A DNA stretch of 64,000 nt from Phoronis australis (taxonomy: Eukaryota > Phoronida > Phoronidae): positions 75,414 through 139,413 of the forward strand of contig NMRA01000276.1 in assembly GCA_002633005.1 (NCBI GenBank). Direction: 5' to 3'. The position numbers were made by a program, and so were the translations under genes. The notes below the pieces were generated by a model. That model ran no database searches, was not told the DNA's origin, and saw only the letters and a list, made by a program, of their open reading frames with translations. Positions 46,773-58,300 of the stretch are shown here, one piece after another (the stretch's first letter is position 1; each line of letters opens with the position of its first letter).

Positions 46773-49700
46773 CCGTAACCGTTGGGTTAACGCCCATGCT
46801 CAGTTAACCGTCCACCCCCTACTTTAGGTGGATTTTCAATTTAACCGCCCACTGTTCAGTTAAGCGCCCCCTGCGATTTTTGAAGATGTTCAGTTAAGCG
46901 CCCACCTCTCGGTTAAGCGCCCATCCCCGACTTTTAAAGAATGAAGATTTAGCGCTGTCAGACGATTGACTGTGGGTCTGTTTAAAAGGTAGCTATGCTT
47001 TGAGATTGCGCGTAGATGGAGATTGAATAATCAAATCCAGTAATTAATTTATTATATGATAACCCCTAATTAGACAAATGAAACCTATTGTTAATTAAGT
47101 AATCAACTACAAAGAGTAACTACGCTAGTGCCCTCTTTAAAGATTACTTTAATCAAACAACCAAAACAATCAAATGTCTTATCTGCTATCCAAGCTAGGA
47201 CTCTCCACTTGCTGGATGTCTGTCCTGTTGGTGAATCTTCGAACTACGCACACACTGTATAGCGACAGTGTACTTGCTGGTCACCGTCTTTGGTGATTCA
47301 ACACTTGCAGACAATTTCTTCTACCCGCGATTCTTCTAGCTGGTCACAGTCTCTGGCTGATGACGCAACACTTCAGGTAGTATCTTACTAACCACAATGC
47401 AAGTGACAAGCTCTTAGTTAACTTCCTGTTCGTTAACCCTTGCCCTTACCAAGATCCTTTCTAGAATCTTCCACGAGATGGCTCTGTCGTACAATTGCTT
47501 CTGTACACTGTAGCAAGTCTTTATGCTTCAACTACTATAGCGCATCTAATTATCTTGTTGATTTCAGCCCATAATATAACATTCTACTTATTTAGTGATT
47601 GGCTAATAAAAACCACATGATCATATCCACTCGTATTATTGGCTGTTACAATTTGTTCTCAGAATATTCTAGAATCTCTAGAGTACTTTGACCCCAGAAC
47701 CCAAAGTTGTAAACACCATCTAAAAATAGATTTTGACGTTAAAATACATGTCAACAAGTCTGACCCCATGATTTAAAAGTACACAAATTTTGGGCAACTT
47801 AAAATGGATCTATTCTTACTAATTACTTAATCAATATTTAGTCTGACAAGCGCCCAGTGCTAAGGAAACGCGTGATTCCCTGACTTTTAGAAAAAGATCC
47901 ATGATCACAATGAGCGCAACGACGCCGGGCCTCCCAGACAGCGGTTTAGCAACGTGAATTAAAATACAAGTAACGAATTATTGTCTAGGGTCATGGATTC
48001 ACTTCAAAATATAATACTTGAACGTTTTTGTCACTTTATTTTCTTCCCATGTTTGCAAAGTTTAAGAACGCCGCCGGCGTCAAAACCTCCGTTTTCAGCG
48101 ACTTTGTCTGCCGCGCTGAGTTTCCGTCTGAAGTGCACTAGATAAATCATATATTCGAAAAAATAAGGCCAGAGAAATGTGACAATGGTTGTGCCAACCC
48201 TTCAAATTCTATTAAGGTGGGACGCTCTCGTATTTTGAACAAATCTCACAACTCACGGAATGATGTGAAATTCTAAATATTTTGATGAATGTAACTGCCG
48301 GGTTATAGATGTGTGGTGATCAAAGGGACAGTACAAGTGCCTTAATGGGTTACCGATTTTGTTGCTGCCTATCGATTTCTGAATTCAAAGGTTGGCAATA
48401 ATGTATGTTTGTGTATGATCTTGAGGTAATAAAAAACTGCTAGTCAAATTTTGTTTTTTCGCTTATTGCATCTCAGTCAAACTGGCGTTAGCAGATTGAA
48501 CTAATGTCGCTGGCTGTTCTTTACTATTTCTTGCGTCAGCCCTCACGTATAAGCGTGACTGTGTGAATTATCGTTTCCACATCCCCTTTTTCGCCATCCA
48601 GAATAATTTTGTTTATACATTGGCCAGTTTCAATCTGAACAAAAATTCTTACCATTCGACTCTGAAATATCTACGACGTAGACTGACTGAAAATTGGCGA
48701 TAGTGGGCAGGAGATGCACGCAGCTACCTACGGGCATGGGCTTAGGGAGCATCGAGCCGGGAAATATCGGAATAGACTTGACATCGCAGTTTTGGGGAAC
48801 ATTGGCAACGGAGGAATATCGTAAAGAACTGGGTCTTTCGTAACAACAGCTTAAAAGTACATAGTCACGCCCGTTTTTGTTACTTAGGGCTACTCTCTTT
48901 TGATGTGTGGCTTTGTAGTCATTTTGGTGCACGTGCGCAAGTTCCCACACTTTGCAGTGCATGTTACCTTGACACCAACATGTGATTGACAGGTGACTCA
49001 CATGTAGGCCCTACGTGCGTGCTGATTCCCGCCACTATCTTTGACCATAAAAAACGAGATGCATATTGAAAGAGGCCACTATATTACTTGACGGCATTTC
49101 CAAGTCACGATTGTCAGCCGACTGAGACATTGCGCACTAACAGCTGGACCGAACAGTGCCACAGTGCGATATTGCAAGTGATATAAATAGGGTAATCTGG
49201 ACATCTTGCATGAAAAATAAATGTTTTTCCACCACGAAGATTGGTAAGGTGATCATTTAAGAATGAATTGAAACATCACTATTTTGTGGCGTTTTATCAC
49301 ATATTTATGTCGTGGCTCGAAATTTTATTCTTGATTGACGAGTGGTTCATGGCCGCTTAACCCAGATTCTTGTCTTGGGCCTAGTTCTTTGCCGAGCATG
49401 TTTGGCGCAACGGCAAGTGAGCAATGCCGGGCGGTCGAGATAAAACAGCTAGCCGCAGAACCATACGCTAAAAATGTCATTGAGTCACGGAGTGTCGACT
49501 ATAAACATCCTAAACACAAAAAAAACATCAGAATTAAGTTTTTCAAACTTTTATCACAACTAATTTTAAAACTGCTCTCAGACTAGCTCAGCATGAGACT
49601 GTAACCATAAATTTGATGTCTGCTGTGACCTCTTCAACATGTGAAGCTTGCACGCGCGCACTTTAACAAGGTCACATCTTGAAATAGTTGCAATCCAAGT

Positions 49701-50088
49701 AAAGTCTGTGTGGTCACTGGTCGTCTGCGCTCTAGAGGGCAAAGTAACAAGACCGCAGGACGCCACGGGGCTATTATTCAGCAATTCTGTAAATTTAATA
49801 GTGAATAACTAATCTGAGGGCAATAGAATCTTTGTTAGGATCATCCGCTGTTATGACATTTTTCCAGTGAAGTGGCGACGTGACGATAACGCTCTTTCAA
49901 AAGAGCTACGCATTCCGAGTACGAGGTAAGATTAACCGCCCAGGGCGGTTGCCTGTCATAATAAGCACCCATGTTCGGTTAACCGCCCACCCTGGATTTC
50001 TTGAAATTTCGCGTTTAAGCGTCCATGTCTGTTAACCGCCCACCCTCGATTTTTTGGGTTTGCCAATTTAACCACCGAACGTTTACGG
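46773..50088 (+). mobile_element. DNA transposon copy B (3.3 kb, TA-flanked)
   Basis: Ends CCGTAACCGTTGGGTTAAC and, inverted, CCGTAAACGTTCGGTGG, flanked by TA at 46771-46772 and 50089-50090 within LINE-B's endonuclease. Sub-terminal GGTTAAGCGCCCA / TTAACCGCCCA units. Inverted relative to copy A and the only full copy in the window. No transposase was recognised; a frame reading MFGATASEQCRAVEIKQLAA is shared with copy A. Confidence 0.85.
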
Positions 50089-50090
50089 TA

Positions 50091-50700
50091 AAACAATTGT
50101 TATCAACTGGGATTTCAACGCAAGAAATAGTACTTGATACTCAGAAGACAATGACAACCAAGCCGGTCTCGAATTATTCGATATTCTCCTCACAAATGAC
50201 TATATACAACTAATAAACCAGCCGACACGTTTAACAGAGTATTCACATTGTTGCCTTGAGTTATGTATTACAAACAATCTCTGATTAATTGAATGCACTT
50301 CTGTAAGGCCTCCCATTGGTAACTCAGACCACCACATTATAGAAACAACACACTCAACCGCGCACCTAAAGAACCGGACATTATGAAAAAGATCTGGAAT
50401 TACAACCCCATTAACATGGACAAACTGCGCTCTGACATAACCACATTTAACTGGACTGATATACTTAACAAAAGTGACTTAAATGATGCAGTCTTAATAT
50501 TCACACAGTCACTCAACAACATACTAGATAATAATATCCCATCAACCATGAAAACAATAAAAAACAAAAACAAACCGTGGTTTAACAATAACATTAAGTC
50601 TGAAATAAATAATAAAAACTGTACAGATCGTTCAGAAAATCAAATAACCCATGCACAGTCAAGTACTACAAAGAACAGTGCAAGAGTGTGGAAGAACTAA
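50091..50700 (+). pseudogene. LINE-B endonuclease C-terminus and linker
   Basis: Directly after element B the plus strand reads TIVINWDFNARNS, GLELFDILLTNDYIQLINQP, then PPIGNSDHHIIETT, the GDFN and SDH motifs of the nuclease with D replaced in the first (INWDFN). The next frame (50383-50700) has KPWFNNNIKSEINNKN, the linker before the RT. Confidence 0.75.
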
Positions 50701-52900
50701 TTAAAAAGACAAAACAAGACTATAAGATGAAAGTTATCTCCAATATCAAAAATGTCTCCAAAAATTCTAAGGAATATTGGGAGATAGTAAACAAAATTCG
50801 AGGACCCCACCATCCACTCAAAGGAATCCAACTCTCAAGCGTCATCCAAAGCTGATAAAAGTATCTTATTTTTAGACTACTTCACTGCCAAGAGTCACAT
50901 TGCACCAACAATAAACTTTCCCGAATTCCCAAACAGAACAGCAGAACACTTCTCTGACATACAAGCCCAACCATCTGAAGTCAGAAAACTACTCGAAACC
51001 ATTGACGAAAACAAAAACGACGGTACCAATCTCATAACCAATAAAATGATCAAGATAATAGCAAGAGAGCTTACACTTCCTCTGACAACATTATACAACA
51101 AAATACTACAATCTGGAAAATTTCCTTCGAACTGGAAGCTTGGCGTTGTGATACCAATACACAAAAAGAACTCCAAAACAGACATTGCCAACTGTTGCCC
51201 CATAACTCTACTTAACACCTTATCCAAAATTTTAGAAAAAATCATTTTTCAACACGTTTGACCACCTCTCTTCCCAAAACCTCATATATCGTCGCCAATT
51301 TGGATTCATGCCTGGTAACAGCACTGTGTCCCAACTTACAGAAATTGTACACGACATCCACCTCCAGTTTGAGCAAGGGTACAACGTGAGATCTGTATTT
51401 TTAGACATTGTGTCAGGTTTTGATGTCGTTCCCCATGACCTGCTTCTAAATAAATTACAATCTTACGGTTTCTCAGGCACTCTCCTCTTACTTTGAAAAT
51501 CATATCTCGAAAATCGAACTTACAAAGTCCAAATTGAGCGTGTCTTATCACCTTCATCAACGCCAGGTTTCGTAAATGCTGGAGTACCACAGGGTAGCAT
51601 ACTAAGCCCTTACTCTTTTTACTGTACATCAATGATCTTCCAGACACAATAACCTAACATTCTTATATGCTTATGACACTGCAATTTTACACCCATTCTC
51701 AAAAGAGAATCCCCATGACTCCTTACAATTGCAAACTGACCTTAACAAACTCTATGACTGGTCTTACAAATGGAAGATGAAATTTAAACCTGAAAAAAGT
51801 GTTGATCTTATATTTTCTAAGTCTAATAATACTCATTTCCAAACAAATCCAACCCTGGAATTATCACTCAATGGGGAAGTTATCCCCATTAAGTTCAAGC
51901 AAAAACATCTTGGCTTGACCATAAGCTTACATTTACTCCTCATTGTCATGAACTGGTTCATAAAGTACAAAAATTAATTAATCCAATTAGAATTATCTCT
52001 GGTCATCTCAAACTCCATGCATCTTGAAACTCTGTTCAAGTCTTTTGTACTTCCACATCTAGATTAATTTACTGTGACATAATCTACCAATTGGCAAATG
52101 CTGGCATACTTCTTCAATTAGAAAGACTACAATACCAAGCAGCTTTAGCCATAACAGGGGCATACAAAGGGTCCAACACAATCAAGGTTCTAAATAGTCT
52201 AAACTGGAGCAAACTAGCAACCCCTTGTAAACTCCACCTGTCCATGTATACATTCAAAGTCTTAACCAACATAAACAATTATTCTAACAAAATCCTCTTT
52301 GACTCCTACAACAGACCAAGCATGAGACCAGGACTGCGGCAAAGTAATATGCACACTATGCCATCTTCCATCAGTCAAGCCTTCAGGAGATCAACGATAT
52401 TAACTAGTATTGACAACTGGAATTCCTTACCATTCAAAATAAAAGAAAGCACTTCAATCGCCACTCTCAAAAATAACTTTAAAATGAATACCGCTACTCA
52501 AGACTTGCCAGTCCCATTGACATCATTCCAACTTCCTCGCAATCATGAAATAACCCTATACAGATCAAGATGCGGTCTATTCCTAAACAACAAGAAATTT
52601 AGACATAATTTTAATAATATTTCGCCTCTGTGTTCCTGTGAAGACACCCAGACATATCCTCATGTTTTCTTTGCTTGTGAGGTATGCAAGGAGCAGAGGG
52701 TACAGTTTTTTCAGACACGCGAACAATACCCCAACGTTTACAAAAATATTCTGAAATTCCGCAATTGTACAATTTTTTTTCTATATGGATGTCAAAAACT
52801 CAACCCAAATGAAAATAGGGTTTTATTTGAAATAGTATCAGAATTTCATTATAACATCAAATCTCTTTGTGTGAGTCGATACAATTGTATACGTGTATGA
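50700..52900 (+). pseudogene. LINE-B reverse transcriptase and C-terminal domain, broken
   Basis: Pieces in several frames: WKLGVVIPIHKKNSKTDIAN, CCPITLLNTLSKILEKIIFQ, VFLDIVSGFDVVPHDLLLNK, AGVPQGSILSP and LYAYDTAILHPFSKEN, then WKMKFKPEKSVDLIFSKSNN. The catalytic YADD is changed to YAYD. A C-terminal frame (52091-52900, 269 residues) with CCxHxC-like cysteines (CSCEDTQTYPHVFFAC) is intact. Typical L2/Jockey-type organisation. Confidence 0.8.
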
Positions 52901-53099
52901 AAATGAATTATTTACATTCGTAATTTTATCATTGTAATCTTAACATCAGTTTTTTTACTTATGTATTCGTGTATTATAATTGTACATAGACTTCTTAGTA
53001 TTATTTTAACCCAGATCTAATGCCTCTTGGCGCTTTCCGGGTTATGTATATTCATTGTATTCTGAAGGTTTCGTAATAAACATTAAAAAAAATAAAAAA

Positions 53100-53218
53100 G
53101 GGTTCTAAAGACATCCCATCACACTCAATTTCACCAGCCAACCACAAGTTCACCAGCCAACCACAAGTTCACCAGCCAACCACAAGTTCACCAGCCAACC
53201 ACAAGTTATCTGTGATGT
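53100..53218. repeat. 46-bp flanking duplicate of LINE-B followed by a 19-bp tandem repeat
   Basis: 53100-53145 repeats 42185-42230 with two substitutions. It runs into four to five units of AAGTTCACCAGCCAACCAC. Confidence 0.9.
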
Positions 53219-53564
53219 CACTGGATGTTTATGAGTTGACAACTGTCCCACACAACATTAGAAAAACAAAACAGCATTAAAAAATTAATAAAATTCCCAT
53301 TATCATTGAAATAAGCCCCTTTCACTCTTGAAAACACATTTCATAACCACATCAACAATCAGAGTTTTCTTCCTATAACGTTGTCTATACCTTCCAATTT
53401 CATTATTTTGGTCCATTCCAACCTAAATCTGAATGGTCTCTAAAAAACATCAGAAACCTAAATATTTGCAAAAGCCCAAGATAAATATTTGCAATGATTT
53501 ATTCATCAGATTTTTTAACGTAACACCACACAGCAGTCCACCATTATATGCTGGAATGCCTGTA

Positions 53565-53785
53565 CTACATCTCAAACACCAACACCTCTTCTCACTCAAC
53601 TGCACTACATCTCAAACAGCAGCACTACTTCTCACTCAACTGCACTACATCTCAAACAGCAGCACTACTTCTCACTCAACTGTACTACATCTCAAACAGC
53701 AACACCTCTTCTCACTCAACTGCACTACATCTCAAACAGCAACACCTCTTCTCACTCAACTACACTACATCTCAAACAGCACCAC
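53565..53785. repeat. 40-bp minisatellite
   Basis: Five to six units of CTCACTCAACTGCACTACAT plus CTCAAACAGCAGCACTACTT. The period of 40 shifts frame at each unit, so the overlapping open frames are by-products. Confidence 0.9.
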
Positions 53786-54228
53786 TTCAAATATGAAATT
53801 AAAACTAATCAGGCAGCAACACTCGTCACATCGCAGCATCACTTCACACAGTAGTGCCACATTCCACTAATTAGCACCACACCTCGCACAGTAACACAAC
53901 TTTGCACATAACACAGACAGTAGTACCACTTCTCACAGGATAGCACAACTACTCACACAGCATAGAGAAGGGTTTAGGGGAGCCCCATTGACACATTGAC
54001 ACCAAGAAACATGGCCGCTGTTTAGCCTTCGAACATCAAGGTTGTCCCACTTACTAAGCCCCACATCCAACACTGCAGAATCACTTCTCACAGATAATCA
54101 CACCTTCTCAGGGTAGCAAAACTTCAAACAGAGCAACACCACTTATCAAATAGCAGTACCCTGTTTCTCACAGTGACACAATTTCTCAGACAGTATCACC
54201 ACTTTTGACTGAGTAACACTACACTTAC

Positions 54229-54659
54229 CTGCATGTCCCATGATGGTCACTTGCGCTGCTTGGCCATAAAGATCAACTACACCATACACATTAGCTGGCA
54301 CATTGGACGCAGCCACACCCTGGTCAACACCATTCACATAAAAGTGCAGAAGTCCACTGTCCAGCCGGCGCACTGATATCTTATCACCAACCCTCAATCG
54401 GTCAAGATTATAGCCGTATTCATCAACAGTCGTCGTACCATTGTGCATGACTCCACTACCAGTCATCATCCATGTGCCTGACCGAACATTGGTCATAGTT
54501 GATGGATTGTCAAGCTCATCAGCTGCGTGTGTTGTCACGCCAATTTCCAGTGAACCCGCCCACTTCTCTACCATGCGGTCGACACGCACTTCAAAACTCT
54601 CACCCTGCCGTAACTGCCTATTCGTGAAGGCGACAGCATGGTTGAAATATTCCAGAGCA
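54229..54659 (-). CDS. NEURL4: NEURL4 exon 4 (rest of NHR3)
   Basis: 431 nt, the longest exon; one base, 143 codons, one base. It reads [16 protein letters not shown], then [69 protein letters not shown] and [18 protein letters not shown]. Here nearly a whole NHR is in one exon, whereas NHR4 and NHR5 are spread over four. Acceptor tttcctag/TGC; donor GCAG/gtaagt. The next intron (13.4 kb) holds the nested LINE-B stack. Confidence 0.96.
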
Positions 54660-54726
54660 CTAGGAAAACAATGACAGCAAAGCAATATTAATACAGACAG
54701 ACAGTAGTTTTCAAATGCCAGACAAG

Positions 54727-56345
54727 AGCAACGTCGAGCGTTGAAATGCGCCCATGAATGCACCGCAAACAGAGTGCTTCTAGGGTTGTTTATTTGTTTC
54801 ATAAAAATAGCCACAAGAGGGCGGAAAAACATCCAATCCATCTGGAAATGGGTACATGCCATCGCTTCTTTAACAGAAAGCTATTTAGCAAATTTCATAA
54901 AAATCTGTCAAGGAACTTCAGAGAAACAAAGGAAAACAAAAAATAATGAAATTGCCACTTTGGGACACAGCCTTCGTTGGATCTGCCTGAAAGACGTCGT
55001 CATCTGTTGTTAGCTTCATATAAATACAATAAACTAAATTTAATAAAGATCCTGCATTGAGTTAAGGAGATGCAGCTATGGGCACAAAACAAAACTACCA
55101 CTAGGAGGCGCTACAGTAGTCGAATGCGTTATTGTCAACCGTCCTCTTCAGACTGAGAACATATACCATATACCAATTTTCAAAGTCATCCTCAGAATGC
55201 TTTGGTTGATCGAGGGGTGGAAGCCTAATTACAAGACTCGAAAACAGGAATAATGGCCACTAGGTGGTGTAAAAGTTCCTTGACTCCATCCCACAGCGGG
55301 AGGATAGCACCATCTCACCAATAAATGCCTAATAATATTCCAAACTTTCTGATAATCCGTTGAGGTCCTTTGAAGATACAGAGGTAAGCCTAAAAAATGA
55401 AAATTGCCACTACGGGGCACACTGGTTGTCAGATCCGTCCGAAAGTTGTTGTCATCCGTTGTTAACATCATATAAATACACTTGCTAAATTTAGCAAAGA
55501 TGAAAGATGCTGCAAACCGTTTAGGAGATACAGCCATGGGCGCAAAAAAAAAAAAAAACTGCCACTAAGATGCGCCACAGTATTCGAAGGCATTGGTAAA
55601 TCATCGTCAGCTTCGTAGTAGGAACATACATGCCAATTTTCACAATCACCCTACCCTGGGAGGATAGCTTCATCTCACAAATAGGTGCCTTTATTTCAAA
55701 TTTTATGAAAATACCTTGAGGACCTTTGAAGATACAGAGGTAAACGTAAAAAAATTAAATTGCCAATAGGGGGCATACCTGTTCTCAGATCCGTCGGAAA
55801 ATCGTCATCGTCCAATGTCAACATATATAAATACACTTGAAAAATCTAGTTCCGGCCAACAGTTTAGGAGATACAGCCATGGGTGCAAAAAGAGACAAAA
55901 GTGCCACTAGGAGGTGCCACAGTAATCGAAATCGTCGGAAAATCGTCAGCCGTCCTCTTCATAATAAAAACATAAATGCCAATTTCCACGATCATCTTTA
56001 GAGCGGGTTGATTGATAGAGGGGTGGACGCCAAAAAACAGACTCGAAAACAGCAAAAATGGCCACTATAGCCTCATCTCACCATTAGATGCTTATATGCC
56101 AAATTTTATGAAAACACGTTTAGGACCTTTGAAGATGTAGAGGTAAGCGTAAAAAAACTAAAATTGCCACTAGGTAGCACACCGGTAGTCGGATCCGTCC
56201 GAAAGTTCGCTCATGCCGTCTCCTCCATGATAGGAACAAAATTTATGTGCAAAATTTCATGAACTTGCAACAAAGCATTTTGGAGATAGAGCAGCGGACG
56301 CCAGACGGACGGAGATGACGGCATAATAGGTCTACATATAAATAT
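54727..56345 (+). repeat. Modular repeat R4 with CTCF-like motifs
   Basis: Starts with the same AGCAAC..CGAGCGTTGAAATG as R2 and ends with AGACGGACGGAGATGACGGC. Ten modules carry, in cyclic order, motifs of three types: GGCCACTAGGTGG, TTGCCACTACGGGGCACAC and ACCACTAGGAGGCGC (for example 54812, 54955, 55097, 55255, 55405, 55558, 55750, 55900, 56060, 56165). All are in the plus orientation. Confidence 0.82.
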
Positions 56346-56744
56346 GTTGGCACTTAAAAAACTACAACAGATCTCAGTCAGACTCTGCCAAATGAACTTT
56401 TGCTAATCAAAAATACTTGGGCGATCATCAAGCTGTAGTAAGAGCCAGTTGTACATTTTGTAAATGAGCCCACAAGGCAAGTTGCTGCAATTAAGACAAA
56501 GTGCGTGAAGCGACTCCTGTTGACATTTAGCCAAAATTGAGACACATTCCAATACACAAGAAATGGATACTTAGTGATTTCGTTGGTCAAAACTTTGCCA
56601 AGTTCCAGTTCATTTTGAAAATTACGATACTTCAGAGCAGAATGAATTTGATAACGGAATAACCGAACAGATATAACAGTCACACACAAAACAAGGAAAA
56701 TAGGCATGCACATAAGTAAGACAAACAATACTTTCACAAAAGTA

Positions 56745-57250
56745 TTGGAATGGTTCCGCCAACTGTCACATTGATGAACTAATTACTGTTAGGATTGTCA
56801 CATCGATACTTTCAAGTGGCACTGATAATGGAATGCATTTTAAGTTGATTGGTGAAATCAAATACCCAGCAAAACCATTCTGTTTGGGAAATCGCTCCCC
56901 ATGCGGAACGGTTCCGCATGCTGAATGGTTCCGCAACTGTCACATTGATCAAGTAATTACTATTAGGATTGTCACATTGATACTTTCAAGTGGTATTGAT
57001 TATGGAATGCATTTTAACTTTATTGGTCATGAGAATTAAAAAAATTGAGTTCTCCAAAAAACTATTCTGTTTGCAGAACCATTCCGCATATGGAACCATT
57101 CTGCAACCGTCACATTGATTAATTATTGAGAGTGGGCACATTATACTCTCAAGTGCTATTGAGAATGGAATGTAATTCATGTTCATTGGGCCGGGAGAAA
57201 ATTAAAAATTTTAGTCCTGTGCTAAACTTTTCTGTTTGTGGAACCCTTCT
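56745..57250. repeat. Tandem repeat of about 165-175 bp, 3 copies
   Basis: Units contain AATGGTTCCGCAACTGTCAC, ATTGATACTTTCAAGTGGTA and GGAATGCATTTTAA; the left copy is most complete. Short inverted GCGGAA..TTCCGC pairs lie in each unit. Confidence 0.85.
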
Positions 57251-57289
57251 GGAACTTTCACATTGATTTTTAAAAATAAGTTATTATTT

Positions 57290-57450
57290 TGATTATTATT
57301 CCACAAAATATGCATAATATTTCGCAAGTCACAGTATTCCACAAAACTTGCACAGTATTCTACAAGTGCGTAATATTCCGCAAAATCTGCGTAATATTCC
57401 GCAAAATCTGCGGAATATTCCACACTCAGTGCGGAATATTCCACATGACA
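57290..57450. repeat. Short tandem repeat of about 21 bp
   Basis: Units of TAATATTCCGCAAAATCTGC / GGAATATTCCACA, continuing the TTCCGC theme of the neighbouring array. Confidence 0.8.
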
Positions 57451-57966
57451 AAAATTTAACTTCTAATTAAGAAATTGCTAATTGAGGAAATAAAAATGTA
57501 ACATTGTAAACATGTTTAGGGTAAGGTATAGATTTGATTCATACCATTTTTTATGGCCCTAAGTGGATATTAAAAAAGTGCGGAATTGTTCTGCACACTT
57601 TGAGACTAAATAAGATAGTCTCATTTGAGAAAAAATCGCCTTATTCTTTTGTTCAAAAGCAAGAGATATCCAACACCAGGAGGTAAAAGGGTTCGTCAGT
57701 GAAGAGCAATTGGACACTTGTGTAATAAAAACAACCCCTATTGTTGAATGTGAGAAGCAAATGAACTTTCACACCACAGAGAGTTGACTGATGACACAGT
57801 AACACACTAACACTGCAGACTGGTGTCCCAATTAACACAACAGCCATTGTTGACTGACACAATTTACACAAAAGATAGAAAGGAAACTTATACTGCTAGC
57901 AATCTATGTTAATGAGTTAATGAAATACAAGAAATAGATTTTTTGTTAACAACAAAGATAACTTAC

Positions 57967-58048
57967 TGAGGCCTGTGGGCTGTCTTGCCTCCATCAATAA
58001 TAGCACACTGAGATCCACAACGGGAGTGAAAGAGCAAAGGCTCACTTT
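57967..58048 (-). CDS. NEURL4: NEURL4 exon 3 (start of NHR3)
   Basis: 82 nt, two bases at each end. It reads SEPLLFHSRCGSQCAIIDGG followed by KTAHRP, the opening strand of an NHR (H..CG....I..GG.TA.RP). Acceptor gacattgcag/AA, donor CTCA/gtaagt. The split codon CA+T joins to the next exon as RPHALEYFNH, which confirms the pairing with 54229-54659. A short degenerate tandem repeat (58049-58180) starts directly upstream. Confidence 0.92.
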
Positions 58049-58180
58049 CTGCAATGTCTGAAATGCACATTAAATGTGTGCTTACTATTTACCACTTGAA
58101 ATGCACATTAAACATGTGCTTACTATTTACAAGGTAAGTAAATTGAAATGCATATCAAATGTGAGCTTACTTTTTACAAG
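58049..58180. repeat. Degenerate tandem repeat, 3 copies
   Basis: TGAAATGCACATTAAATGTG plus TGCTTACTATTTAC repeated three times directly upstream of the acceptor of exon 3. It does not include exon sequence. Confidence 0.75.
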
Positions 58181-58300
58181 GTGAATAAACTGATTCTGTA
58201 GACATTCTTTACAAAGGGTACCATGAAACCATATAATTTTGATCATTGACATTAATATGAATATATTTGCAACACAAGTTTGAAGTCACACAGCTGTCTT

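Larger units (their letters stand above)
42231..53099 (+). mobile_element. LINE-B: second non-LTR retrotransposon, split by nested insertions
   Basis: A Jockey/CR1/L2-type LINE opposite to the host gene. Pieces: ORF1 (42327-43081), endonuclease start (46305-46770), endonuclease end (50091-50345), reverse transcriptase and C-terminus (50380-52900), and a 3' UTR with AATAAA-like and (A)n/AAATAAAAAA tail ending at 53099. Between them sit element A, a SINE tail and element B. The whole is flanked by near-identical 46-bp direct repeats (42185-42230 and 53100-53145). No RNase H. Confidence 0.85.

Noticed and set aside
53433-53870. 145-codon frame rich in His, Ser and Gln
   Set aside because: Produced by the 40-bp minisatellite; several shifted frames are open in the same way.
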